NCBI GenBank assembly: GCA_013316055.1
Contig: WSNM01000004.1
Location: 1-64,000, forward strand
Length of the DNA: 64,000 nt
DNA from: Clostridia bacterium
GTDB taxonomy: Bacteria; Bacillota; Clostridia; Christensenellales; Borkfalkiaceae
Direction of reading: 5' to 3'
The notes under the pieces: generated by a model
Told to the model about the DNA's origin: nothing
Database searches by the model: none
Seen by the model: the letters and a program-made list of their open reading frames with translations, nothing else
Translations under genes and position numbers: made by a program
Shown: positions 34,232-42,608 of the stretch, one piece after another
Layout of the letters: each line of letters starts with the position of its first letter
Numbering within the stretch: the stretch's first letter is position 1

Positions 34232-35872
34232 TTAATCGGCTACCCTTGTAATCAGTACATAGTCGATATTAATCCATTCGTCGTTGACTTTTCTAAACTC
34301 AACCGTCTGCCACTCTCCCGCAGTCAATTCGGCTGTAAATCCTTCATCGAGTATAACGTTATCCCACGCGCCCGAGCCCGTGTACGTTCTCACAATCTCC
34401 TCGCCGCCGTTTACGGATACCTTAAATTCTCTTGCCTCTGCCGCGCCGCCAAAACCCAACTGAATTTTATACGTTCCGCTCTCTGCAATGTTAAAGCTTA
34501 CTTTAAACCAATCGTCTGTTTTCATATCGCCCAAGCCGTAACCAAGCGAGAAATTCTCGCCCCAGTTCGCGGGCCGTCTGTCATCAGCCCAATGCCACTG
34601 CGCGCACTCAGCTTCAAGCTTATAGCTGTTGCTGCGCATGTCGAACTCGGCTGTATCATACGCCTTACCGCTTCCTATAATTTTAATATAGTCAATCTGC
34701 GCGTTTCCGCCGTATGCGGGCGTATCCGCGGCAGTACCGATTTTAACAAGATAAATCTCGTTCCAGCCCTGCGCAAAGTTCAGTTTAACCGAAGCGGTTG
34801 CGCTTGTTTTGCTATCGCCGAACCAGCCCGTATTCTCGCTGAAAACAACGTCCTTCCGATATGCGCCGTTTACATAAAATTTCATAAACGAGCCGGCGTT
34901 TGCCGTTGAATATATTACCTCTACCGTCTTTTCCGCGGCTTCGTAAGCATAGTAACGGAAATACAAGCCTTGTCCGCAATCGTCTATGGCAAGCGCGTAC
35001 GCCCCGCCGTGCGCAACTCCGTCAACGGAAATATGATTTTTGTTTAAAACGGCGTCCTCCGCTTCAAGCAGCACGTCCGTATCTACCGCGAGCACGCTGA
35101 ATTCAAAGGTCGCTTTTTCCGATTTGACCGCCTTATATGCCGCAACTACGCTTATTTCGTATTTGCCCGCCGCAAGGTTAAGCGCGGTTATATCGTATTC
35201 CGCAGCGGTAATGCTGTCACTCTTAACCACGGTCTGCCCCTTCGAAATTTCCACCTCGTACGAGGTTGCGAATTTCACCGCGCCAAAAGTAATTTTACCG
35301 TCTGTATACGCAAACCCCGTCGGCGTGTCAAGCGCAGTCACCATATCAACCGTATACCCGCATAAGCACGTCTCTTCCGTTTCGTCTGCGGAAAGCTTCA
35401 AGTCATGCTTTGCGTAGTCTTTTTTAACGGTATCGTGCACGCAAGTTGCCGCGTGCCAGTGTCCGTTTGCGTCATAGCTCCATTCGGTTTCGTATGTATG
35501 GTCAATGGGCTCGCCGTTTGCAAAGGTCTGCCCGCCCGCAAGCCCGCAAACCGAGCACGAATAATAATATTCGGCGGCGGCGGAACACGTCGCCGCCGTT
35601 GCAAGATATTTATCTTGCACGTTTTTTTCCGTAAAATCATGCAATCCCGTCGCGTCAACCGCAATATCCGCAAGCTCGTTGTGCTCCGCGTCGAAGTTCT
35701 TTCCGCATCCGTCGCAATGATAGTGCCCGAGCGTACCCGCCTCAGCACAGGTTGCGTCCGCGCCGTCAATCCAGCTTCCGTACGCATGCTCGTGCGCGGG
35801 CTTGCAAGCGGTTGCGCCGCACAGCAATATACCCGCAACGGTTACGGAAAGCAATAAGTTTTTAACCTTCAT
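34232..35872 (-). CDS. Carbohydrate-binding surface lipoprotein with Cys-rich repeats
   Basis: 546 residues. Lipobox ending ATAC at Cys23. Residues about 28-175 hold His/Cys-rich repeats with paired CxxC elements (HYHCDGCGKNF, YYSCSVCGLAG, ETCLCG), a pattern seen in surface proteins of gut Firmicutes and possibly metal-binding. A fibronectin-III-like module follows (about 178-265), then two beta-sandwich modules (about 270-410 and 415-546) resembling CBM6/35, each opening with LLEAEDA or KLEAECA. No enzyme motif. Last gene of the ABC-importer operon; it likely holds glycan at the surface. Confidence 0.78.
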   Translation of the reverse strand: MKVKNLLLSVTVAGILLCGATACKPAHEHAYGSWIDGADATCAEAGTLGHYHCDGCGKNFDAEHNELADIAVDATGLHDFTEKNVQDKYLATAATCSAAAEYYYSCSVCGLAGGQTFANGEPIDHTYETEWSYDANGHWHAATCVHDTVKKDYAKHDLKLSADETEETCLCGYTVDMVTALDTPTGFAYTDGKITFGAVKFATSYEVEISKGQTVVKSDSITAAEYDITALNLAAGKYEISVVAAYKAVKSEKATFEFSVLAVDTDVLLEAEDAVLNKNHISVDGVAHGGAYALAIDDCGQGLYFRYYAYEAAEKTVEVIYSTANAGSFMKFYVNGAYRKDVVFSENTGWFGDSKTSATASVKLNFAQGWNEIYLVKIGTAADTPAYGGNAQIDYIKIIGSGKAYDTAEFDMRSNSYKLEAECAQWHWADDRRPANWGENFSLGYGLGDMKTDDWFKVSFNIAESGTYKIQLGFGGAAEAREFKVSVNGGEEIVRTYTGSGAWDNVILDEGFTAELTAGEWQTVEFRKVNDEWINIDYVLITRVAD

Positions 35873-35898
35873 TTTTAACCCCCGAAAATTTAATTTTT

Positions 35899-37362
35899 TT
35901 ATAAAATGGCTTTGGTGCCGATTGTGTCGAACAAATGCAGTTTATTCAAATCGAACACAAGCCCAAAGTCGCTATTGTCCGGAATATGCCTTGTCACCTT
36001 GCACTTTGCAATAATCTCGTGTCCGCCGAGCTGCATATGAATGTGATACTCGCTGCCAAGCAACTCCGCAAGGCTAACGTTTAGCGAAAGCGCCTGCGAC
36101 CGCCTTACCGCAGAAGGAATTTCCGTATTCTCGTAAATGTCCTCGGGACGGATACCGAAAATAACGCGGTGCCCTCCGTCAAGGCATTTTTTATACTCGT
36201 CAAGCAACGCCTGCAACTCCTCCAACCTGTCTTGGGGCGTTTTGATTTTTACGGGCTGTTGCTTTTTGCCGAAAATCTTAGCAATCAGTTTTTTAAGGCT
36301 GAATTTTTCCCTGTGAAGCGTCAAAAGCACGTTCATATCGGGCTTTTCATAGTCCTTTTCATCAATCAGCTTCTGCGTTTCGGCTATGCGCTGTCTGTAA
36401 AATTCATCATGCGCGGCTTTATGCTCTTTATCGAGCGCAATTTCAAACCCGTTTTCAAAAATCAGTCTGCCGTCGTTGTAATCGCACTCGACAAGGTTCA
36501 TTGCGGGCGCGCCTATAAAGGTTGCCACAAACGTGTTGGCGGGGTGCGCATACACCTCCTCGGGCGTGCCGATTTGCTGAACGTAACCCTTTTTCATTAC
36601 GACTATGCGGGACGCCATTGTCATAGCCTCCGTCTGGTCGTGAGTGACGTATATGGTGGTTGCGTTTATTTTTTTGTGAAGATTTATAATTTCGCTTCGC
36701 ATGGAAACGCGCAGTTTCGCGTCGAGGTTGGACAAAGGCTCGTCCATCAAAAAGACCTTTGCCTCCCTTACAATCGCCCTGCCGAGCGCAACCCTCTGCA
36801 TCTGCCCGCCGGAAAGCTCCTTCGGCCGCCGTTGCAGATATTCCGTAATCTGCAAAATTTCCGCCGCGCGTTTAACTCGTTCGTCTATTTCTTCCTTGCT
36901 GTATTTTCTCGTCTGCAAACCAAAGGCAAGATTTTCGTATACGGTCATATGCGGATATAAAGCGTAGTTCTGGAACACCATAGCTATATCCCTTTCCTTC
37001 GCCGTTTTTTCGTTGCAGTAAACGCCGTCGATATACAAATCGCCCGTGGTTATCTCTTCAAGCCCCGCAACCATTCTAAGCGTAGTCGACTTTCCGCAGC
37101 CGGACGGCCCTACAAAAACAATCAGCTCGTGCTCCTGTATGTCCAGATTGAAGTCGAATACCGCCTGAACGTAGTTATCGTAAACCTTATTAATATTCTG
37201 CAAGGAAATATAAACGTTGTCGGGCGCAAGCTTTGGCTGTTTGCGTCTGTTGTCCTCGTCAATCAGCATTTTATTGTATTGCTCGCGTATAAGCTGCTGC
37301 TGACGTTTTATTTCCTCGTTCTGCTTTTTTAAAAGCTCTTTTTCTTCGCGGGATATTCCCAT
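35899..37362 (-). CDS. MsmK/UgpC-type ABC sugar importer ATPase with extensions
   Basis: 487 residues against about 370 usual. An extra N-terminal helix (about 1-45, KKQNEEIKRQQQ), then a standard cassette: Walker A GPSGCGKST, Q-loop MVFQNYALYPHM, signature LSGGQMQR, Walker B VFLMDEPLSNLD and the switch His in YVTHDQ. The C-terminal TOBE regulatory domain is interrupted by an insertion of about 90 mostly charged residues (about 310-400). It energises the two permeases encoded upstream. It lies fully inside the operon, so it is a dedicated rather than shared ATPase. Confidence 0.9.
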   Translation of the reverse strand: MGISREEKELLKKQNEEIKRQQQLIREQYNKMLIDEDNRRKQPKLAPDNVYISLQNINKVYDNYVQAVFDFNLDIQEHELIVFVGPSGCGKSTTLRMVAGLEEITTGDLYIDGVYCNEKTAKERDIAMVFQNYALYPHMTVYENLAFGLQTRKYSKEEIDERVKRAAEILQITEYLQRRPKELSGGQMQRVALGRAIVREAKVFLMDEPLSNLDAKLRVSMRSEIINLHKKINATTIYVTHDQTEAMTMASRIVVMKKGYVQQIGTPEEVYAHPANTFVATFIGAPAMNLVECDYNDGRLIFENGFEIALDKEHKAAHDEFYRQRIAETQKLIDEKDYEKPDMNVLLTLHREKFSLKKLIAKIFGKKQQPVKIKTPQDRLEELQALLDEYKKCLDGGHRVIFGIRPEDIYENTEIPSAVRRSQALSLNVSLAELLGSEYHIHMQLGGHEIIAKCKVTRHIPDNSDFGLVFDLNKLHLFDTIGTKAIL

Positions 37363-37374
37363 AAGCCTTCCCCC

Positions 37375-39498
37375 TTATCTGAACATGTACTGCGTTTTGC
37401 GGTACACCGTTATGTCGCCGATATACATTTTGTAGCCCTCGAATTTAATCTGAACGGTATCCGTAGGCTTTTCAAAGACATATGGTATTTCAAGATAATC
37501 ATACCCCGCAACGGCGTTTTTGCTTGTATTGGAAGCCATTACACTGCCGAATATGTCGGAGTTTCTGTAAATTGCGCACGGGAACGAGTTGCCCGCATAG
37601 CTTCTGTACCGTACGGAAATTATAACCTCCTCGCCCGCCTTTACGCCCTCAGGCATTTTAAAGGTTTTAAGGTACGCGTCGGAGGAAAGCTTCAAATCCT
37701 GTTCGGATATTTTCGCAATTTCCTCTCTTTCAATCTCTTCAAGCATAAAATCGTCGAATATAACGCTGTCGCCGTTTTTAGCGGAGGCCGCAAACCCGAA
37801 GCCGACCTTCATACTCTTGTCCGTAGCGGTAAAAATAAATTGCTTGTTTATCAGCGAAGTAACGTTAGCAAAGGTAATTTCCTGCCTTTGCCCGCCTTTG
37901 TCCTCGGCAAAAAGTGAAGCTTGCACGCCCTCGCCCGTCTTGACGTAAACGGACAGTCTGTACGTCTTGCCCTTTGCAAGATTATCGAACGTGTGATATG
38001 CTTCGCCCTCCTTTACGTTAGTCAGCTTAAACGCGCCGTAGCCGGAATGCGAATTGCCGTTTTCGCTCTCCACAATGCATTCAAGCTTTCCGTTTTTGCT
38101 TTCAAAGCCGGAAGTATCCCTCTTCTCCGCATCGTAATTTGCAAACAAATGCGACCTGTCCTCAATCAGTTCCGTGGTCGGTATCGAATATTTGCCGTCC
38201 TTTACCACGCCGCCGTTTTCAACCAAAATTTTCTCGAAATTCTTTCTGTATAAATCAACTATGTCGTCTATTTTCTGCGTTTCGGGATATTCCTTGCTCT
38301 TAATGCGCGCCTGATAAACCGCGCCGCTGTACCGCGAGCCGTCGTCGTTGTAATAAGCGCCCTCGCCGTTGTAGTAAATGGTATCGTTAAGCGCGGCATA
38401 TTCCTCGTTTTCCGGCTTAAAGCCCTTCAAAATACCCATTACGCCAACGCATATCGCCGCCGTGCAATCGCCGTCATAGCCCATAATCGAAGAATATTTG
38501 CAGGTATCCAGATAAGAATTTTTGCCGTACAGCCAGCTTAAAACGGCAAACCCGCCGTTTATATCGGGGTCGGTCTGAATATTGTCAAGTCTGTACAACA
38601 TTCTTCTGTGCTCCGCAAGCTCGGTCGCTGCCGCCTTGTAATCGGACGGATATTTTTTAAACAGCTCGAACGCCTTATCGTATATAACCCGCGGATACGA
38701 CCCCTCGGGCAACGTTACCGCCGCCTTTTGCATAACGGTTACAATATCGCTTTCGAAATACGCAAGCGAATACATTGCCGCATAAAATTTCGCCCATACA
38801 ACCGAGTTAAAATAACCCACGTTGGACGCAAACGTATCCACCAGCGCGGTGGCGATATTAGGCATACCCGCCGCGTTCATTCCAAGCGTTTCGTTCTCTA
38901 TATACGCCTCAGTGCACCAGCCGTAGCGGTTGCCCGCCTCTATTGTGCCCGTATACGGCGCAAGCATATCCGCGGAATTAATAAGCCGCATAGCCTCGTC
39001 GCCGCCGCCCCAGTCGCCTACGTTATATTTCTTCCACGCCTCTTTTATTGCATAGCTTGACGTGCCGAACTCGTCTATTATAAGTTGGTTGAATATGTCG
39101 ATATGATAGTCGTCGTCCGACCACACCTCGTTTTTGCCCGTCGCCTCGTTTATCCGCAGTCTGTCGTAGCGGTAAGCGTCCGGCGGGGTGAAGTGCTCGA
39201 AATTGCCCGCATACGGCCCGTTTAAAAATTCAAACCAGTCCTCGGGCATGCCGATATAGGGGTCGGGCCCGTACTGAACGAACTCGTAACCGCTTAAAAA
39301 GCCCGCAAATTGTCCCAAAAGCCCGCCAAGCGTTTTATTAACGTATTCCTCGCGCGAAATTTCCTTCACCGTAACCTCGGGCTTGAAATTTGCGCCGCCG
39401 CCTTCCTCGGGCGTGCGCCCCTTGCACCCTGCGAGCGCCGCGCCCGAAAGCACGGCGGCGCACAGCGCAAAGGGTATAATTCTTTTAAAAATTTTCAT
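37375..39498 (-). CDS. Secreted ADP-ribosylglycohydrolase-like lipoprotein
   Basis: 707 residues. Lipobox LAGC at Cys25. The body (about 45-440) shows the all-helical ADP-ribosylglycohydrolase pattern: GGLLGQFAGFLSGYE near the N terminus, the acidic WSDDDYHID, and the late metal motif GYDGDCTAAICVGVMGIL. A beta-sandwich, CBM-like domain follows (about 470-700, ending at ITVYRKTQ). Members normally act inside cells on N-linked ADP-ribose. An exported form inside a sugar-import operon more likely cleaves an N- or O-glycosidic sugar bond. It directly follows the binding-protein gene. Confidence 0.8.
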   Translation of the reverse strand: MKIFKRIIPFALCAAVLSGAALAGCKGRTPEEGGGANFKPEVTVKEISREEYVNKTLGGLLGQFAGFLSGYEFVQYGPDPYIGMPEDWFEFLNGPYAGNFEHFTPPDAYRYDRLRINEATGKNEVWSDDDYHIDIFNQLIIDEFGTSSYAIKEAWKKYNVGDWGGGDEAMRLINSADMLAPYTGTIEAGNRYGWCTEAYIENETLGMNAAGMPNIATALVDTFASNVGYFNSVVWAKFYAAMYSLAYFESDIVTVMQKAAVTLPEGSYPRVIYDKAFELFKKYPSDYKAAATELAEHRRMLYRLDNIQTDPDINGGFAVLSWLYGKNSYLDTCKYSSIMGYDGDCTAAICVGVMGILKGFKPENEEYAALNDTIYYNGEGAYYNDDGSRYSGAVYQARIKSKEYPETQKIDDIVDLYRKNFEKILVENGGVVKDGKYSIPTTELIEDRSHLFANYDAEKRDTSGFESKNGKLECIVESENGNSHSGYGAFKLTNVKEGEAYHTFDNLAKGKTYRLSVYVKTGEGVQASLFAEDKGGQRQEITFANVTSLINKQFIFTATDKSMKVGFGFAASAKNGDSVIFDDFMLEEIEREEIAKISEQDLKLSSDAYLKTFKMPEGVKAGEEVIISVRYRSYAGNSFPCAIYRNSDIFGSVMASNTSKNAVAGYDYLEIPYVFEKPTDTVQIKFEGYKMYIGDITVYRKTQYMFR

Positions 39499-40851
39499 TT
39501 AAAGCTTACCCGCCATTCCTTTTTTCATGGTTTCGTCCATAAAATCCACAAATGCCTTTGTGCTCATATCACCGTTTATCCACGTCGCCATTTTCTGATT
39601 AATCTGCTGGTCGACTATATTGTAATATGTCGAATAAGGCACGCTTACCTTATGCGCCATACCGCCCTTAATCACGTCCACATATCCCGCAAGCTTCGTG
39701 CTTTCAATCGAGCTCAGATAATTGTTCACGCAATCCTCTCTTACGGGAAAGCCGCCAATCTGCTTTGAGCTCAGCGCGGTTATCGCCTCTGCCGACATAA
39801 GCGCTTTAAGCGCGATTTTGTCCTCCTTGAGGTGCGGAGAATTTCTCGATGCCCAGAACCTGTCCGCAAACGTAGTACTGTAAGATACGTTTCCGCTTGC
39901 CGCAACGGGTATTGCCGCAACGCCTATCTCCGAATCGCCCGTGTACTTGCAAATATCGTGTATCTGCCATACTCCGTCTATAATCATTGCGATATTCCCG
40001 CCCAAAAATCTTGCCATTGCGTCCAGCGTCTGCGTATCGGAGGTGCTGGGCATAGACTTATCGGTTATAAGCATATCCTCAAACCATTCGTATACGTCAT
40101 AAAATGGCTTTGTCGCAATTACGCACTCGCCGTCGGCGTTGAAAATATTGTCGCCGCCGCTGTTTTTTGCGTACATGCCCGCATATGCAAGATACGGCCC
40201 CGCCGACAGCCCGAATTTTTTACTCGCGCCCGAGCCGCTTGTAAGCTTTTTCGCCGTTTCCCTTATTTCCTCAAAGGTGGAAGCATTGTTCCAGTCGCCA
40301 GAAGGATAATCCACGGGCGCTTCGGGGTGCGCCTTGTTATACTCGTCGAAAATAGTCTTGTTGTAATACAGCACCATATGCTGCGTGCCCGAGGGCAAGC
40401 CGTAATACTTGCCGTCCTTTACGGCAACTCCCTCGAATGCATCCGCGGCATATTCGCCAGTTTCAACAAGCGCGTTTCTCACCTCGGTCAAATCGGCAAT
40501 CTGGTTTTTGTTTACCATCTGCGGCATATGCGATTCCGCAATTCTGCCAATCGTTCCGCCTATTTTTCCGAGAATGTTCGAGGTCACCTTAGTATAATAC
40601 TGGTCCCAGCTATCCGTCATAATTATCTCGGCTTCGATTCTCACCTTTTCCCCGTCGCGTTCAAGCACGCCGTTTGCCGCGTCAATCATTGCAAGCCAAC
40701 CGGGGTTCTCGTTTGTGCTGTTCATAAGCGACATCTGCACAATCACGTTACCGTCCTTATCGGTGCCGCCGCCCTTTCCGCAAGCCGCAAGCGAACAGCA
40801 CATAACAGCCGCAACGGCAAGCATACTCAGTTTTTTAAAAATGTGTTTCAT
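39499..40851 (-). CDS. Extracellular sugar-binding lipoprotein (CUT1 importer)
   Basis: 450 residues. Signal peptide with lipobox LAAC at Cys24, then a family-1 solute-binding fold: MSLMNSTNENPGW, KDGKYYGLPSGTQHMVLYYNKTIFDE, FGLSAGPYLAY and FLGGNIAMIIDGVWQI are typical. It captures an oligosaccharide outside the membrane and delivers it to the two permeases encoded just upstream (12-nt gap). The ligand cannot be read from sequence. The next gene follows immediately after its stop. Confidence 0.92.
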   Translation of the reverse strand: MKHIFKKLSMLAVAAVMCCSLAACGKGGGTDKDGNVIVQMSLMNSTNENPGWLAMIDAANGVLERDGEKVRIEAEIIMTDSWDQYYTKVTSNILGKIGGTIGRIAESHMPQMVNKNQIADLTEVRNALVETGEYAADAFEGVAVKDGKYYGLPSGTQHMVLYYNKTIFDEYNKAHPEAPVDYPSGDWNNASTFEEIRETAKKLTSGSGASKKFGLSAGPYLAYAGMYAKNSGGDNIFNADGECVIATKPFYDVYEWFEDMLITDKSMPSTSDTQTLDAMARFLGGNIAMIIDGVWQIHDICKYTGDSEIGVAAIPVAASGNVSYSTTFADRFWASRNSPHLKEDKIALKALMSAEAITALSSKQIGGFPVREDCVNNYLSSIESTKLAGYVDVIKGGMAHKVSVPYSTYYNIVDQQINQKMATWINGDMSTKAFVDFMDETMKKGMAGKL

Positions 40852-40863
40852 TATTTTTACTCC

Positions 40864-41721
40864 TTATTTCATTCCCGTAGTGGCAATGCCCTGTACGAAA
40901 TATTTCTGACAGAAAAGATAAATTATCGCAATCGGCACGATACTCAGCGTAGAAGCCGCCATAATCCTGCCCCACGCCGCGCCCGTCATATGCGTTTCCT
41001 TCATGCCCGCGATAAACAGCGGAATAGTAGTCAGCTTAGGGTCGCTTAAATAAATCAGGTGCCCCATATAGTTGTTCCAACTGCCTATAAAGCTGAACAG
41101 CCCAAGCGTTATCAGCGCGGGCTTTATAAGCGGCAGAATAATTTTAAAATACTTTCTGAACCAGCCGCAGCCGTCCACCTCCGAAGCTTCCAGAAGCCCG
41201 CTGGGGATAGAAACTATAAACGACCTGAGCATAAACACACCGTAGGTGTTTATCATGACGGAGGGAACAATAAGCGGCAAAAAGCTGTTTGTCCAGCCTA
41301 TCTTTGCAAACATCATAAACAGCGGCAGCATCGTAACCTGTCCGGGTATCATAAGCGTTGCAATAAACAGCCCGTAAATAGGCTTAGAGCCTTTAAATTT
41401 TATTTTTGCAAACGCAAACGCCGCCAGCGACGAGGTAAACAACGTGCCCAGCGTCTGCACTATTGCGATAATAAACGAGTTTAAATACGCCCTCCAAATC
41501 AGCCCGCCGTTATAGCCGAATACCGCCTTAAAGCTTTCCCACGTCAAATCGAAGGTTACCAAATCGACCGTACCCTGATTTATAAGGTCGTGATTTTTCA
41601 CTGCGGTTAAAATCATCCAGTAAAACGGAAAAATGCACAGCAATGCGGCAATCAGTACTATCACGGTTATAATCACCGTCTGGATTAAGACGCGTTTGTT
41701 TACTCTTTTCAATTTTCTCAT
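40864..41721 (-). CDS. MalG-type sugar ABC permease
   Basis: 285 residues with six membrane segments. The cytoplasmic EAA loop is EASEVDGCGWFRKYFKIILPLIKPALI, contacting the ATPase. N-terminal basic segment KRVNKRVLIQT. The start overlaps the MalF-type gene's stop by four bases, so the two permeases are made in equal amounts. Part of the CUT1 oligosaccharide importer. Confidence 0.92.
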   Translation of the reverse strand: MRKLKRVNKRVLIQTVIITVIVLIAALLCIFPFYWMILTAVKNHDLINQGTVDLVTFDLTWESFKAVFGYNGGLIWRAYLNSFIIAIVQTLGTLFTSSLAAFAFAKIKFKGSKPIYGLFIATLMIPGQVTMLPLFMMFAKIGWTNSFLPLIVPSVMINTYGVFMLRSFIVSIPSGLLEASEVDGCGWFRKYFKIILPLIKPALITLGLFSFIGSWNNYMGHLIYLSDPKLTTIPLFIAGMKETHMTGAAWGRIMAASTLSIVPIAIIYLFCQKYFVQGIATTGMK

Positions 41722-42608
41722 TCGTAAACCAGCCTCTTTTTGATTTTAAACTGAATAACCGTAACAATGCCCACAAGCGCAAACAATACCCAGCTTGCAA
41801 CGGCGGCCCTGCCCATATCGAACTGTTCGAACGCGTAAAAGTAAATGTACATAGAAAGCGTATACGTCGAATAGTCCGGCCCGCCCGAGGTCATTATAAA
41901 CACCTCGTTGAACATATTGAACACGTCGATAAACAGCATTACGGTTACAAAAAACATTACGGACGACAGCATAGGCACGGTAATTTTCCAAATCTTGCGC
42001 CAGACGGAGGCTCCGTCTATATCCGCCGCTTCGTACAGCTCTTTGGGAATATTTTTCAGCCCCGCGTCGAAAATAATGTAATAATATCCTACCTTTAACC
42101 AAATGCTTACAACCGAAACGGCAAGCCTTGCAAATTGCGAATCCTGCAACCAGTTGGGAGGATTTTTTATACCGAACACCGCCAGCACGGAATTAAGCAC
42201 CCCGCCGTCTGCCTGATAGATAAACGCCCAAACCATAGCGATTGCAACGGTAGAGGTAACCATAGGCAGAAAGAACGCCGCGCGGAAAAACTTCATCATA
42301 GGCAGCTTTCTGTTGGTTAAAATTGCCAGCGAAAGCGAAGAAAACAGCGTCAGCGGCACCACAATCGCAATGTAAATGAACGTATTGCCTATCGACTTCC
42401 AGAAAATTCTGTCCTGAAATATGGCTTTAAAGTTCATAAAGCCGACAAATTCCGGCATATCAATCATATTCCACTGCGCAAAGCACAGATAAAGCGAAAA
42501 CACAAGCGGAAACGCCACAAACAGCACAAAGCCGATAAGCTGCGGCGCTATAAATGCATAGCCTATTATGTTTTCTTTTTTCTGTTTTTTAGTCAACCTT
42601 TTCCGCAT
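41718..42608 (-). CDS. MalF-type sugar ABC permease
   Basis: 296 residues, six membrane segments, with the EAA loop EAADIDGASVWRKIWKITVPMLSS. Starts MRKRLTKKQKKENIIGYAF. Its ATG lies 20 nt inside the end of the preceding glycosidase-like gene, so expression is coupled. Partner of the MalG-type permease. Confidence 0.92.
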   Translation of the reverse strand: MRKRLTKKQKKENIIGYAFIAPQLIGFVLFVAFPLVFSLYLCFAQWNMIDMPEFVGFMNFKAIFQDRIFWKSIGNTFIYIAIVVPLTLFSSLSLAILTNRKLPMMKFFRAAFFLPMVTSTVAIAMVWAFIYQADGGVLNSVLAVFGIKNPPNWLQDSQFARLAVSVVSIWLKVGYYYIIFDAGLKNIPKELYEAADIDGASVWRKIWKITVPMLSSVMFFVTVMLFIDVFNMFNEVFIMTSGGPDYSTYTLSMYIYFYAFEQFDMGRAAVASWVLFALVGIVTVIQFKIKKRLVYE

